Below, one piece after another: positions 63,267 through 64,000 of a stretch of 64,000 bases of DNA (its first letter is position 1; every line of letters begins with the position of its first letter). The stretch is from Flavobacterium sp. WC2421 (GTDB lineage Bacteria; Bacteroidota; Bacteroidia; Flavobacteriales; Flavobacteriaceae): contig NZ_CP162004.1 of NCBI RefSeq assembly GCF_040822115.1, forward strand, positions 1,364,001 through 1,428,000, read 5' to 3'. Position numbers and translations under genes: made by a program. The notes beneath the pieces are model-generated. The model had not been told where the DNA came from. It saw nothing but the letters and a program-made list of their open reading frames with translations, and ran no database searches.

Positions 63267-64000
63267 ATGAATTTACTGTTACAAACTACCCACTCTAATT
63301 TACAAGCGCAAATTGCTGTTACCGGATCAAAAAGTGAAACCAATAGACTTTTGTTATTGAAAGCACTTTTTCCTAATATAACATTAGCAAATACATCCAA
63401 CTCTGACGATAGTGAGGTGATGGAGAAAGCATTGAAAGGAAAGGAAGAAATTGTAGACATTCATCATGCAGGAACAGCAATGCGTTTTCTTACTGCTTTC
63501 TTTGCAGTAAACGAAGGACGTGAAGTGGTGTTGACTGGTTCACAACGTATGACAGAGCGTCCTATAAAAGTGTTGGTGGAAGCATTGGAACAATTAGGAG
63601 CAAAAATCACTTACGAAAAAGAAGTAGGATATCCACCTATTCGAATCAAAGGACAAAAAATTACCGCTTCAAAAGTAAATATTCCAGCTAACGTAAGTAG
63701 CCAATACATTTCGGCTTTAATGTTGGTTGCACCAAAATTAGAAAACGGAATCGAAATAAATTTAGTTGGTGAGATCACATCAGTACCTTATATCAAAATG
63801 ACTTTGGCTTTGCTAAATGATTTAGACGTAAAAACAAGTTTTGAAGGAAATGTAATTAAAGTTTTTCCAAAAGCAACAGTAGAGCCAAAAGTAATGACAG
63901 TAGAATCCGATTGGAGTTCAGCTTCGTACTTTTTCAGTTTGGTGGCCTTGGCCGATAAGGCTTCAATATCATTGAGTAGTTACAAGGAAAATAGTTTACA
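63267..64000 (+). CDS. aroA: 3-phosphoshikimate 1-carboxyvinyltransferase (EPSP synthase), 5' part
   Basis: The frame starts MNLLLQTTHSNLQAQIAVTG and runs off the window after about 244 codons. VTGSKSETNRLLLLKAL holds the phosphoenolpyruvate and shikimate-3-phosphate contacts (Lys and Arg), HHAGTAMRFLTAF the second loop, and SQRMTERPIKVLVEALEQLG the family signature. It joins PEP to shikimate-3-phosphate, the step before chorismate, which feeds the Phe/Tyr operon encoded 12 kb upstream. Confidence 0.93.
   Translation, partial: MNLLLQTTHSNLQAQIAVTGSKSETNRLLLLKALFPNITLANTSNSDDSEVMEKALKGKEEIVDIHHAGTAMRFLTAFFAVNEGREVVLTGSQRMTERPIKVLVEALEQLGAKITYEKEVGYPPIRIKGQKITASKVNIPANVSSQYISALMLVAPKLENGIEINLVGEITSVPYIKMTLALLNDLDVKTSFEGNVIKVFPKATVEPKVMTVESDWSSASYFFSLVALADKASISLSSYKENSL

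Overview
The window is AT-rich chromosomal DNA of a member of the Flavobacteriaceae, most likely Flavobacterium. The evidence is a porT-like gene next to menG/ubiE and a TrmH-type methyltransferase, a gldA gliding-motility ATPase, DUF5686 and DUF3857 envelope proteins, promoters of the Bacteroidetes form TTTG-N(~19)-TAnnTTTG instead of -35/-10 boxes, AT-rich leaders without Shine-Dalgarno sequences, and many short dispersed hairpin repeats. I found no rRNA, tRNA, CRISPR array, transposase or phage gene.

Layout. 1-8.5 kb: end of a SPOUT rRNA methyltransferase gene, porT, menG, folA, thyA, a DUF151 nuclease-like protein, etfAB and divergent pdhB. 8.6-16 kb: a large DUF5686 outer-membrane protein, a soluble and a membrane pyrophosphatase side by side, a deoxynucleoside kinase and a small exported protein. 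16-39 kb: a sulfur, methionine and SAM region. It holds metK (behind a SAM-II-like leader), a MetX-aspartokinase-homoserine dehydrogenase fusion (behind a SAM-I riboswitch), osmC, metZ, an Rrf2 regulator, a TauE/SafE transporter, cysH-cysD-cysN-sulfite reductase-siroheme genes-ferredoxin reductase, then a second SAM-I riboswitch in front of a split metH and metF. Together these cover sulfate uptake/activation, reduction to sulfide, sulfide incorporation into homocysteine, methylation to methionine and SAM synthesis, with SAM feedback at three leaders. 39-46.7 kb: a PLP decarboxylase, a lipoprotein with three copies of an HRCD motif, a 3.1-kb block (esterase, AraC regulator, DoxX-like protein) bounded by ~108-bp direct repeats made from the 3' end of gldA, then intact gldA and a DAACS symporter. 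46.7-51.2 kb: a Phe/Tyr operon (pheA, aminotransferase, tyrA, DAHP synthase-chorismate mutase) preceded by an aromatic-rich leader peptide and attenuator. 51.2-64 kb: rsgA, dtd, five tandem DUF3857/transglutaminase-fold genes, a MazG-like protein and the start of aroA.

The strongest unusual signals are: (1) the Phe/Tyr leader peptide with antiterminator and terminator; (2) the island flanked by copies of the gldA 3' end; (3) a SAM-I riboswitch whose P4 arm is a dispersed genomic hairpin; (4) a SAM-II-like metK leader with two extra hairpins; (5) the trifunctional methionine fusion; (6) a paired operator candidate for the Rrf2 regulator; (7) the HRCD-repeat lipoprotein; (8) the tandem array of mostly cysteine-less transglutaminase-like proteins. 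All function calls come from reading motifs by eye; no database search was run.
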